Source: CAYQMF01 sp964418595
Lineage (GTDB): Bacteria > Planctomycetota > UBA1135 > UBA2386
NCBI GenBank assembly: GCA_964418595.1
Contig: CAYQMF010000031.1
Location: 1 to 54,462, forward strand
Direction: 5' to 3'
Length of the DNA stretch: 54,462 nt
This document shows positions 37,502 through 45,626 of the stretch, one piece after another (positions within the stretch are counted from its first letter, which is position 1; each line of letters opens with the position of its first letter). Under the pieces are notes generated by a model. That model did not search any database. It had not been told where the DNA came from and was given only the letters and a program-made list of their open reading frames with translations. The translations under genes were made by a program, and so were the position numbers.

Positions 37502-38327
37502 CGGGCGAACCGTTCGCGATCGGTTGGTGGCGCAAGCGGTGCCGCAGCACGAGCCACGGGAACGCCACCAGGTTGTCGAGATACCGCCGCCACAGGCGAC
37601 GCGGTTCGCGGGACAGCCGCCAGAACCACTCGAGGCCAAGGCGCTGCAGCCAGCGCGGGGCACGGCGCACGGTGCCGGCCACGAACGAGAAGGTGATGCC
37701 GACTCCGAGGATCACGCCACGGGGGATGCGTTGCCGCCACTCGACCATCAACCGCTCCTGCTTCGGCGAGCCGAGGCCGAGGCAGACGATGGCGGGACGC
37801 GCCGCGGCGATGCGCGCGAGCAACGCGTCGACGTAGGCGCTGTCCTTCTCGAACCCGAGCGGGGGACAGTCGACGCCCACGCAGCCGTCGCGGCCGGCGC
37901 GCGCCGCGAGCACCGCCGCCGCTGCCTGCGCGTCGCCGGGGTTGCCGCCGACGAAGTAGTAGGTGAGCCCCCGACGTGCCGCAGCCACGCACAGAGCGGG
38001 CATGAGATCGCTGCCCGCCACGCGTTCCGGCAGCGGCTGGCCGAGGATGCGCGATGCCCAGACCACGGGCTGTCCATCGGCGATGACGAAGTCGGCCGCG
38101 TCGTACAGCGCACGGAACGCAGGGTCGCGGTGCGCCCGCAGCACGTGGTCGGTGTTGGGCGTCATCACGAGGCTCGGCGTCGCGCCCGCGGCGAGGTGCA
38201 GCGCCCACGCCAGCGCCTCGTCGCTGCGCACGCGATGGATGCGGAGTCCCAGCAGCGGGACCACCGGCGGTGCGGTCGGGGCGACGTCGGTCTGGATCGC
38301 GTCGCCAGGCGCGGCCGTGACGGGCAT
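37479..38327 (-). CDS. WecG/TagA/CpsF-family glycosyltransferase
   Basis: 282 aa from the ATG at 38327. It has the GT26 signature set: TPNTDHVL (about 56-63, catalytic Asp60), FVIADGQPVVWASRI, GSDLMPALC, YYFVGGNPGD, and CLGLGSPKQERLMVEW, with a C-terminal amphipathic and hydrophobic tail (WLQRLGLEWFWRLSREPRR) that binds the membrane. These enzymes transfer N-acetyl-mannosamine(-uronate) or related sugars to undecaprenyl-linked acceptors for surface polysaccharides. A GGAG 5 nt before the ATG is a clear SD. It is divergent from the DUF255 gene and overlaps the 3' end of the preceding plus-strand gene. Confidence 0.93.
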   Translation of the reverse strand: MPVTAAPGDAIQTDVAPTAPPVVPLLGLRIHRVRSDEALAWALHLAAGATPSLVMTPNTDHVLRAHRDPAFRALYDAADFVIADGQPVVWASRILGQPLPERVAGSDLMPALCVAAARRGLTYYFVGGNPGDAQAAAAVLAARAGRDGCVGVDCPPLGFEKDSAYVDALLARIAAARPAIVCLGLGSPKQERLMVEWRQRIPRGVILGVGITFSFVAGTVRRAPRWLQRLGLEWFWRLSREPRRLWRRYLDNLVAFPWLVLRHRLRHQPIANGSPARGPGPR

Positions 38328-38390
38328 GCTGTCTCCGCTTCGACCATCGGCGGTGGCCGAGGTGAGGGCTTCCGGCGACGGAGTCTCGGG

Positions 38391-38419
38391 TTGAGGGGGC
38401 ACCGCGCGTAGCCTAGCGG
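38391..38419 (+). promoter_or_regulatory. Putative promoter, leaderless start at 38427
   Basis: TTGAGG (38391-38396), 17-nt spacer, TAGCGG (38414-38419), 7 nt to ATG 38427. A second hexamer TAGCCT overlaps at 38409-38414. There is no SD before this ATG. Confidence 0.45.
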
Positions 38420-38426
38420 GCACCCG

Positions 38427-40556
38427 ATGTCGACGCGCACGATGTCCCTCGCTGGCCTGTTCGCCGGCAGCCTCACCGCCACCGCGCTCGTCGCCCAGCC
38501 AGATGAGCCCGCCCGCCCCGTGAATCGACTCGCGCGAGAGACCTCTCCGTACCTGCAGCAGCACCAGCACAACCCGGTCGACTGGTATCCATGGGGTCCC
38601 GAGGCACTGGCGAAGGCCAAGGCCGACGGCCGGCCGATCTTCCTCTCCATCGGCTACGCGGCGTGCCACTGGTGCCACGTGATGGAGCACGAGAGCTTCG
38701 AGGACCCGGCCACGGCGAAGCTGATGAACGAGCTGTTCGTGAACGTGAAGGTCGACCGCGAGGAGCGTCCCGATCTCGACGAGATCTACATGGCGGCAAC
38801 GGTGCGGTTCACCGGGGGACACGGTGGCTGGCCGATGTCGGTGTTCCTCACGCCGGACCTGCAGCCGTTCTTTGCGGGCACCTACTTCCCGCCAGAGGAC
38901 AAGTGGGGACAGCCGGCCTTCAAGCGGGTGCTCCAACACGTGGCGGGCCTGTGGAAGGACCGCCGCAGCGATGTCGACCGGGCCGCGGCGGAGATGGCCG
39001 GTGAGCTGCGCCGGCAGCTCGCTCCCGAACTCGCGGCCGGGGAGCCGACCGCCGCGATGATCGCTGCGGCCGTGGAGAGCGCCCGCGAACGCTTCGATGC
39101 CCCGCATGCCGGTTTCGCCTACCCGCCGCGCTTCGCGCCGAAGTTCCCGCACGCGAGCGAACTGCAGGTGTTGTTGCGCGCCGCGTCCGTCGCGCAACCC
39201 GATGTGCTCGAGATGGTCGAGACCACGCTGCAGAAGATGGCGTGCGGCGGGATGTACGACCAGCTCGGTGGCGGCTTCCACCGCTACAGTGTCGACCGGC
39301 TCTGGGTCGTGCCGCACTTCGAGAAGATGCTGTACGACAACGCGCAGCTCGTGCGCGTGTACCTGGAGGCGCACGCGGTCACCGGCAACGCCTTCTACGC
39401 GGAGGTCGCGGCCGACACGCTCGCGTGGCTGCTGCGCGAGATGATCGACCCGCGCGGTGGCGTGTGGTCGACGCAGGACGCCGACAGCGAGGGCGAGGAG
39501 GGCAGGTTCTTCGTGTGGGATGTCGCCGAGGTCGCCGACGTCCTGGGCAAGGACGAGGCCGCCCTCGCGGCCAAGGTGTGGGGCCTGACGACGGCCGGAA
39601 ACTTCGAGGGCAAGAACATCCCCGTGCGGCCGCACGGGACGCAGGCGCCGCCGTGCGACGCGACGAAGGCCAGGGACCTGCGCGCGCGTCTCCTGGCGGC
39701 GCGCGGCAGACGCGTGCGCCCGGCCACCGACGACAAGGTGCTCGCCGCATGGAATGGGTTGGCGATCTCCGCCCTTGCGCACGGCTACCGCTCGCTCGGT
39801 GATCCGCGCTACCTCGCCACGGCGCAGGCGGCGGCGCGCTTCGTGCTCTCGGCGATGCGGGAGAAGGGCAGACTGCTCCGCACCTGGCGCCGCGGCGAGG
39901 CCCGACTCGCCGGCTACCTCGAAGACCATGCCGGCATGGCGGATGCCTTGCTGGACCTGTTCGAGACCGACTTCGATCCGGCGTGGCTGGCGGCGGCGAA
40001 GGATCTGCTCGGGGAGCTGGAGGCGCGCTTCCTCGATCCCACCGACGGCGCGTTCTGGTTCACCGCCGACGACCACGAAGCGCTGGTGGCGCGGAGCAAG
40101 GCGGTGAGCGAGTCCTCGACGCCGACCGGGGGCGCGCTGGCGGCGCGCGCCTTCCTGCGCGCCGGGCTCCTCCTCGGTGATCCGCGCCTCTACGACATCG
40201 GTGCGCGTTCGCTGCGCGCCCACCACGACCTGCTCATCCGCCTGCCGGCCGGCTGCCCGAGTCTCGTGCTCGCCGTGCAGTTCCACCTCGGCGATCCGCG
40301 CGAGGTCGTGATCGCCGGCGACCCGTCGGATGCGCGCACCCAGGCATTGCTGGGCGCCGCGCGGATGGCGTGGCCGCCGCATCTGGCGATGCTCTGCGTG
40401 CACGCGGGCAACCGTGGCAGTCTCGAGGCGCTCGCGCCGCTGGTCGCGGGCAAGGCGGAGGTCGACGGCGCTCCCGCCGCGTACGTGTGCCGGCGGGGTG
40501 TCTGCGAGCGTCCGGTCACCGACGCCGCGGCGCTCGCGGCGGCCCTGCGTCGCTGA
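38427..40556 (+). CDS. DUF255 thioredoxin-domain protein (YyaL/SPATA20-like)
   Basis: 709 aa. The N-terminus holds a signal peptide ending near residue 24, unusual for this largely cytosolic family. The thioredoxin-like DUF255 domain (about 33-200) has NRLARETSPYLQQHQHNPVD and the redox motif CHWCH (Cys80, Cys83), followed by ESFEDPATAKLMNE and GGWPMSVFLTPD. The rest is an (alpha/alpha)6 N-acylglucosamine-epimerase-like barrel (YDQLGGGFHRYSVD, HFEKMLYDNAQLVR, DDKVLAAWNGLAISALA). Family function is poorly known. The exported location suggests a periplasmic redox or sugar-related role here. The two cysteines are intact. Confidence 0.93.
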   Translation: MSTRTMSLAGLFAGSLTATALVAQPDEPARPVNRLARETSPYLQQHQHNPVDWYPWGPEALAKAKADGRPIFLSIGYAACHWCHVMEHESFEDPATAKLMNELFVNVKVDREERPDLDEIYMAATVRFTGGHGGWPMSVFLTPDLQPFFAGTYFPPEDKWGQPAFKRVLQHVAGLWKDRRSDVDRAAAEMAGELRRQLAPELAAGEPTAAMIAAAVESARERFDAPHAGFAYPPRFAPKFPHASELQVLLRAASVAQPDVLEMVETTLQKMACGGMYDQLGGGFHRYSVDRLWVVPHFEKMLYDNAQLVRVYLEAHAVTGNAFYAEVAADTLAWLLREMIDPRGGVWSTQDADSEGEEGRFFVWDVAEVADVLGKDEAALAAKVWGLTTAGNFEGKNIPVRPHGTQAPPCDATKARDLRARLLAARGRRVRPATDDKVLAAWNGLAISALAHGYRSLGDPRYLATAQAAARFVLSAMREKGRLLRTWRRGEARLAGYLEDHAGMADALLDLFETDFDPAWLAAAKDLLGELEARFLDPTDGAFWFTADDHEALVARSKAVSESSTPTGGALAARAFLRAGLLLGDPRLYDIGARSLRAHHDLLIRLPAGCPSLVLAVQFHLGDPREVVIAGDPSDARTQALLGAARMAWPPHLAMLCVHAGNRGSLEALAPLVAGKAEVDGAPAAYVCRRGVCERPVTDAAALAAALRR

Positions 40557-40583
40557 TCGGCGGCGCGACGCCGGACGCTTCCC

Positions 40584-42245
40584 TCACCAGATGGTGCGGG
40601 TGACCATGCGCTGAGGGTCGTAGTGCGTCACGCTCACCGCGTGTCCGAGGTCGTGCTTGACGAACAGGCCACGCAGCGTCTCGAGCACCTCCATCACGCC
40701 GTCGATGTCGAAGTCCAGCTCACCCTCCGCGACGGCCTGCCGCAGGCCGGCCACGGCGGCGTCGAAGAACACCGCGCCGAACCTGGCCGCGCCCAGCCCA
40801 CCGTAACCCTGCGGCACCACTTCGAGCCGGTCGCGCACTGCCTTGGGCAGCGAAGGCGCGGTCTCCCCGCGCGCCGCGGCAGCCGCAGCGTCGAGGATCT
40901 CGCCGAGCCGGGCGCGGCCGCCATCCCCGATGCCGAGCAGGAACAGACGGTCGGTGATCGCCCAGTGGAGCTTGATCCCGACCGCGGGCAGGGTCACCCG
41001 GTGCACGTCGGTGTCGCGGTACTTCTCGGACTTGCGCATCTCGAGGACGCCGGCGCGCTCGAGCATGGTCTCGACGGAGCGACCGAACGCGACGCCATCC
41101 TTGAGTTCGAGCCCGAAGCACGTGCTGGTGAGCGCGCCGAGGTCGCTGCCGTCCTCAGGGACGGTGTCGTCCGCGGCCGTGAGGATCGCGCCGCCCAGGT
41201 GTGCGAGCAGGTCCTCGCGCAGGCGCACGCCGATGTTCTCCACCGCGGCGGCTTCGATGTCGGCGAGCGTCATCGGAGCGTCGGGGACGACGCTCATCAC
41301 CTTCTCGAGCATCGGCATGAGGATTCCGAGATCGATCGGGGCCACGCTCCAGCTCGGGCTCTGCTGCACGAGGCGTCCCGTCGCGGGGAGCCTGGCGTCG
41401 TTGGGCATGATCATGGCGAGGAAGCCCTGGCGCGGGCCGGAGCTGGTGACCGCCATGCTCATGTCGAGGAAGCGTCGGGCGCGACCGATGTCGACCCAGA
41501 GCTCCTCGACGTTGCCGAAGCCGACGGCATCCATCACGTCGGCGAAGACCTTGCCTTCGCCGTTCTCGATGTCGACCGCGCGCTCGATCAGGTCGAGCGC
41601 CGCGCCCACGTCGACCGTCAGGGCGATGGGGGTCTCGCGCCTGGTGTCCGCCGGAGCCTGGCTCGGGAAGAAGGTCGCCAGCGCTGCGTCGGCATTGTCC
41701 GTTCCACCCAGCACCACCACGCGCTCGCCGACCATGCGCGGCAGCGTGACGAACCCCTCGGAGCCGAGATGCTGGGTCAGCCACTTGTGACCCCCGATGC
41801 TGCGCTCGGTGAACGGAGCGCCGGAGTCGAGCGCCAGACGCTCGACCTCCTTGCACGCGCCCGGGAGGTCGGTGTGGCCGTCGCCGCCGAGCGCGAGCGC
41901 AACCCAGACCTTGGGCTCCTCGTCCTCCAGTTCGAAGCCGACCGTCATCTCGACGCGACCCGCGTAGCGCAGGGTGGCGTCGTACACGGCCTGTGGGTCG
42001 AAGGGCGCCTGCCCCTTCATGGCTTCGATCCCCTGCTGGATGGCCTGCGTCACGGGCGCCCACGCGTCGCCGAACTCCTTGCTCGTGAGGAGATCGTGGA
42101 AGTTCGTGCCCGCGAAGGCCTCCGCCATCTTGGCGGGGCCATCGAACGCGATGCGAACGAGCGAGCCCGCGGGCTTGGGGTCGAAGTGTTGGGCGAACGA
42201 CCCCGGCGCGAGGCCGAGGGTGAGGAGGGGAAGGAGGATCTTCAT
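40584..42245 (-). CDS. Secreted protein of unknown function
   Basis: 553 aa with a signal peptide (MKILLPLLTLGLAPGSFA). No membrane helix follows. It alternates alpha and beta segments with a repeated layout: LVRIAFDGPAKMAEAFAGTN, later PIALTVDVGAALDLIERAVD, and HLGGAILTAADD. This resembles the DUF3352-type secreted proteins of planctomycetes and related bacteria, an impression only. There are no metal-binding or catalytic motifs. It starts 24 bp after the stop of the FG-GAP gene on the same strand, so the two are likely one operon. Confidence 0.75.
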   Translation of the reverse strand: MKILLPLLTLGLAPGSFAQHFDPKPAGSLVRIAFDGPAKMAEAFAGTNFHDLLTSKEFGDAWAPVTQAIQQGIEAMKGQAPFDPQAVYDATLRYAGRVEMTVGFELEDEEPKVWVALALGGDGHTDLPGACKEVERLALDSGAPFTERSIGGHKWLTQHLGSEGFVTLPRMVGERVVVLGGTDNADAALATFFPSQAPADTRRETPIALTVDVGAALDLIERAVDIENGEGKVFADVMDAVGFGNVEELWVDIGRARRFLDMSMAVTSSGPRQGFLAMIMPNDARLPATGRLVQQSPSWSVAPIDLGILMPMLEKVMSVVPDAPMTLADIEAAAVENIGVRLREDLLAHLGGAILTAADDTVPEDGSDLGALTSTCFGLELKDGVAFGRSVETMLERAGVLEMRKSEKYRDTDVHRVTLPAVGIKLHWAITDRLFLLGIGDGGRARLGEILDAAAAAARGETAPSLPKAVRDRLEVVPQGYGGLGAARFGAVFFDAAVAGLRQAVAEGELDFDIDGVMEVLETLRGLFVKHDLGHAVSVTHYDPQRMVTRTIW

Positions 42246-42269
42246 CGTGAGAGGTAGCGGACGCCGCGA

Positions 42270-44417
42270 TCACTGCTCCGTCAGGTAGAGCAGGAGGCGG
42301 TCGTGGCAGAGAAACGCGAGGTCCTGGCGGCCATCGCCGTCGAGGTCGCCGACGGCGAACTCGCGCGGCTCGATCGACGCCCGGACCGAAGGCGCGCGTT
42401 CGAACATCGGGAAGGACAAGGCACGGGCGAGTTGATCGCCCTGCGCGACGAAGACATGGGCACCGTTGAGGTCGCTGTCCAGCACGAGCAGATCGGACTG
42501 CCCGTCGCCATCGAGGTCGGTGCTGACGCCGGCGTAGCAGGCCGACTTGACCGTGGGCGGCTCGGCGCTGCGCACGCGGCGCAACCCGGCGCCGCCCGCG
42601 AAGGACAGCCGCACCACGCCGTCGCCGCAGAGGAGCAGCGCCTGGTCACCTTGTGCGACCAGGTGCGTGACTCCGGTCGCGGGCAGCGGGAGGGCGCGCG
42701 CGGCGGCCGAGCCGCGCTGCTGGTACAGCTTCTGGCCCTTGGGATCGAGCAGGAGGCGGACGCCTGCCGATCCGTGCGCGCCGAGTCCCAGCGCCTGCGA
42801 TCCCGCGGGTCCGTTGTCCTGCTCGAGCACGACCGGCTGCCCGGCGGCGTCGAAGCGCACCACGCGCGCGAAGCGCTCGCGGACCACGAGGAGGGCATCG
42901 CCCGCGGCACTCGCCACCTGCACGAGGCCGCCGTCGTCCATCCGGCGCGTGAACCCCGGCACATCCTCGGCGCCGCGCAGGCTGCCGTCGGCCTGGGCGA
43001 ACAGCGTGCGCAACCCGACGCCGGGCACGACGAAGGCCACGTCGCGGCCGTGCGCACCGTCGAACTGACCCACGTGCAGACGCGCCGGATCGCCGGTCAT
43101 GCGACCGAGCTCGCTGACCTTCGTGGGCTCGCCGCCGCGCGGCAGGCGGTAGAGGGTCGCCTCGCGCCGGTCGTTGCGCGCCAGGAACAGGATGTCGTCG
43201 CCGTCGAAAGCCACGGCCGTGGGCCGGTCGCGCACCGGCAGCCGCACCGGAAACGCGGTGATCGGCAGCGCACCGCTGCGCCACGCGAGGGCGTCTTCGT
43301 CGGGGCTGGCGACCACCACGTCGAGCTTGCCATCGCCGTCGACGTCGCCGAGGGCCACGCACGTGATGCCCGCCAGGGAGGGGGCCGCCTGCACCTCGAA
43401 CTCACCGTCACGCTCGAGCAGGAACACGAGTTCGGCGCGGTCCGGCTGCGCGAGGACGAGGTCGAGGTCGCCGTCGCCATCGACGTCGCCGTGCGCGAAC
43501 GGCCGCCCTGCCGCGCCCGTCACCGCGGGCAGCGAAGTCAGTTGCGCCGCGGGCAGATCGACGTCGGCGCCGCGCGTCACGGCGTACTCGACGATCCGGC
43601 GGTGTGGTCCCTCGATGGTCGCGATCCGCGCCCCGCCCGCACCGGTGCCCGGAAACGCCGTTTGCAGGCTGGGCGGATCGAGCACGAGCCAGGGGCCGAA
43701 GGCGTGGTTGCCGTGCGCGGCGGCCAGCTTGATGCGCAACGCCATGCGCTCGGTGCGCACGGCGACCAGCACGTCGACGCGGCCGTCACCGTCGAGATCG
43801 GTGACCTGGAAGGCGTTGGGGCGCGCGCCACCGAGAGTCGCGGGCGCGCCGACCTTGGGTTCGGCGGCGAGGTGCGTCACGACGCGCAGGCCGTCTTCGG
43901 TGAGCACGAGCGCATCGGCGCGGCCGTCGCCGTCGACGTCACCGACGCAGAGGCTGCCGTTGGTCGCGGCCCGACCGACGTCGACGGCCGGTACCACGGC
44001 ATCGCCCGCGGCGCTCTGCACGAGGAGCCGTCCCTGGAGATCGTGGAGGAAGAGTTCATTCACGCCATCGCCATCGACGTCGGCGAGCGCGAGGCCGGCG
44101 ATCCCACCCGCCAGCGGGATGTCGATCTTGCGAGCGCCGTCCTCGCGCTCCGCCTCGCGTGTGATCGCCCAGGCCTCGAGGCGCGCCCGGTGGCCGTTGC
44201 CCAGGATCGCACGCGAGCTCGTCTCGTCCTTGCTCCAACGGCCGGCGGTGAGCAGCGCGGCGCCTTCGCCGATCTTGACTACCACCGGCCCCAGCAGGCC
44301 GAAACGCTGGCGCAGCGCTGGATCGACTGGCGGGGGAGTGGTCTGCGCGCGGACCGCGGGATGTGGCCCGAGCAAGAACGCCAGCAGCGGCAAAAGCGTG
44401 AGTCTGGGAGCGCGCAT
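42270..44417 (-). CDS. Secreted FG-GAP/VCBS-repeat protein
   Basis: 715 aa from ATG 44417. The frame is open upstream, but that part is the antisense of the HtrA-like gene. A signal peptide ends near residue 22 (PAVRAQTT). Seven Ca-binding style motifs are visible (DVDGDGVNELFL, DVDGDGRADALV, DLDGDGRVDVLV, DVDGDGDLDLVL, DVDGDGKLDVVV, DLDGDGQSDLLV, DLDGDGRQDLAF), the signature of an FG-GAP beta-propeller as in integrin heads. Likely extracellular and calcium-stabilised. It heads a two-gene operon and is divergent, with only 28 bp between start codons, from the HtrA-like gene. Confidence 0.88.
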   Translation of the reverse strand: MRAPRLTLLPLLAFLLGPHPAVRAQTTPPPVDPALRQRFGLLGPVVVKIGEGAALLTAGRWSKDETSSRAILGNGHRARLEAWAITREAEREDGARKIDIPLAGGIAGLALADVDGDGVNELFLHDLQGRLLVQSAAGDAVVPAVDVGRAATNGSLCVGDVDGDGRADALVLTEDGLRVVTHLAAEPKVGAPATLGGARPNAFQVTDLDGDGRVDVLVAVRTERMALRIKLAAAHGNHAFGPWLVLDPPSLQTAFPGTGAGGARIATIEGPHRRIVEYAVTRGADVDLPAAQLTSLPAVTGAAGRPFAHGDVDGDGDLDLVLAQPDRAELVFLLERDGEFEVQAAPSLAGITCVALGDVDGDGKLDVVVASPDEDALAWRSGALPITAFPVRLPVRDRPTAVAFDGDDILFLARNDRREATLYRLPRGGEPTKVSELGRMTGDPARLHVGQFDGAHGRDVAFVVPGVGLRTLFAQADGSLRGAEDVPGFTRRMDDGGLVQVASAAGDALLVVRERFARVVRFDAAGQPVVLEQDNGPAGSQALGLGAHGSAGVRLLLDPKGQKLYQQRGSAAARALPLPATGVTHLVAQGDQALLLCGDGVVRLSFAGGAGLRRVRSAEPPTVKSACYAGVSTDLDGDGQSDLLVLDSDLNGAHVFVAQGDQLARALSFPMFERAPSVRASIEPREFAVGDLDGDGRQDLAFLCHDRLLLYLTEQ

Positions 44418-44428
44418 CGGGACGCGTG

Positions 44429-44438
44429 AGCCTATCGT
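44429..44438. promoter_or_regulatory. Overlapping divergent -10 elements
   Basis: Within the 28-bp gap between the two divergent starts, AGCCTATCGT contains TATCGT on the plus strand (44433-44438, 7 nt before ATG 44446) and TAGGCT on the minus strand (44434-44429, 11 nt before ATG 44417). Both share the same TA step, so one opened region could serve both directions. Confidence 0.45.
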
Positions 44439-44445
44439 GGCCGTG

Positions 44446-45426
44446 ATGTCGCTCGCAATCATCCTTCTCGCGGTTGCGTTCGTGCAGACGCCAGCCCTGC
44501 CCGAGCCCGCGGTGAAGCCCGCGCCTGTCGTGCGCGAGACCGTGCACCTCACCGACGGCCGTAGCGTCACCGCGCCGATCGTCAAGGCAACGGAGGACGC
44601 GCTTTGGGTCGACCTCGGGTTCGACGTGTTGCGAGTGCCGCTCGCCGCGATCGTCCGGCGCGAGGTCGAGGAAGTCGTGCGCAAGGGCTCGGTGCACGAG
44701 GACGAGGTCTTCGCCCGCGCGGAGCTGTCCGAGCGCTCGATCACGGAGGGCGCGGCGACCGTCGAGGCGGGGGTCGTGAAGATCGAGAGCCCGGCCGGCC
44801 AGGGCTCCGGCTTCATCACCAGCGCGGAGGGCTACGTGGTGACCAACTTCCACGTCGTGGAGGGCGAGACGGAGGTGAACGTCACGCTCTACCTGAAGAG
44901 CAAGAACGGTTACGACCTCAAGGTCGTGCGCGGCGTGAAGGTGGTCGCCATCCACCCGGAAGTCGACCTCGCCCTGATCAAGCTCGAGCCACCCGCGGGC
45001 GTGCAGCTCACCCGCGTGTTCCTCGGCGACAGCGATCTCGTGCGCGCCGGCGACCGGGTGTACGCGATCGGTACGCCGATCGGGCTCGAGCGCACGGTGA
45101 GCAACGGGATCGTGAGCGTCGCCAACCGCACGATGAGCGGCTTCAAGCACTTCCAGATCGACGTGCCGATCAATCCGGGCAACTCCGGAGGGCCGCTGTT
45201 CAACCTGCGCGGCGAAGTGGTGGGCGTGAACTGCGCCGGCTACGACGGCCTGCAGGGCCTCAACTTCGCGATCCCGGTGCGGCACGTGATCGACTTCCTG
45301 CGCGATCGGGAGGCCTGGGCGCTGGACCCTTCGCGGCCGGAGTTCGGCGTCCACTACCTGGCGGCGCCGCGCAAGCCGAGGGAAGGAGTCGGGTCGGGTT
45401 CGCACCGGGAGCAGGAGAAGCGGTAG
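44446..45426 (+). CDS. HtrA-like secreted trypsin-fold serine protease
   Basis: 326 aa. A short signal or anchor segment is followed by a small beta domain (about 31-72, HLTDGRSVTAPIVK to RVPLAAIV), then a trypsin-like S1C domain with His136 (VVTNFHVVEG), Asp174 (HPEVDLALIKL) and Ser247 (INPGNSGGPLFN): a full triad. Unlike DegP it has no PDZ domain; the chain ends about 40 residues after LNFAIPVRHVIDFLR with a charged tail. It may handle misfolded envelope proteins. Start: ATG with TATCGT 7 nt upstream and no SD, i.e. probably leaderless. Divergent from the FG-GAP gene. Confidence 0.93.
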   Translation: MSLAIILLAVAFVQTPALPEPAVKPAPVVRETVHLTDGRSVTAPIVKATEDALWVDLGFDVLRVPLAAIVRREVEEVVRKGSVHEDEVFARAELSERSITEGAATVEAGVVKIESPAGQGSGFITSAEGYVVTNFHVVEGETEVNVTLYLKSKNGYDLKVVRGVKVVAIHPEVDLALIKLEPPAGVQLTRVFLGDSDLVRAGDRVYAIGTPIGLERTVSNGIVSVANRTMSGFKHFQIDVPINPGNSGGPLFNLRGEVVGVNCAGYDGLQGLNFAIPVRHVIDFLRDREAWALDPSRPEFGVHYLAAPRKPREGVGSGSHREQEKR

Positions 45427-45626
45427 CAGCCGGGAGCAGCCGAAGGAAGAGGCGGCGCTGCGCGCCGCGTGAGACGACGGAAAGCCGGAAGAGAGAAGAG
45501 AAGTGGGAGAGAGAGAGGCCCCTCTCTGGCTTGTCTGGTCTCTGCTCGTCCGTGTTTCCGGTCTTCCGTGGTTCTCCGGGGCGCGTAGCGCCCCGGCGTT
45601 CTCTCCGTGCCCTTCTGGTCTGCGGA
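45427..45626. repeat. Structured intergenic repeat (large imperfect inverted repeat)
   Basis: The gap folds on itself. A purine-rich left half (GACGGAAAGCCGGAAGAG near 45474) is roughly complementary to a pyrimidine-rich right half (TTTCCGGTCTTCCGTGGTTC at 45555-45574), with a short central palindrome around AGAGAGGCCCCTCTCT. Each half is capped by its own hairpin: GCGGCGC/GCGCCGC (45452-45458/45462-45468) and CCGGGGCGC/GCGCCCCGG (45576-45584/45588-45596). The ACGGAAGACCGGAA-type words resemble dispersed intergenic repeats seen in many bacterial genomes. No ORF was identified in it. Whether it is mobile, REP-like or a bidirectional terminator for the convergent genes is open. Confidence 0.65.

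Noticed and set aside
37479..40403. 974-aa minus-strand frame opposite the DUF255 gene
   Set aside because: Only the last 282 codons encode WecG/TagA; the rest is antisense to a well-conserved DUF255 gene, so the start is set at 38327.
42270..44819. 134-residue N-terminal extension of the FG-GAP protein
   Set aside because: The extra codons are antisense of the HtrA-like gene, while ATG 44417 gives a clean signal peptide.
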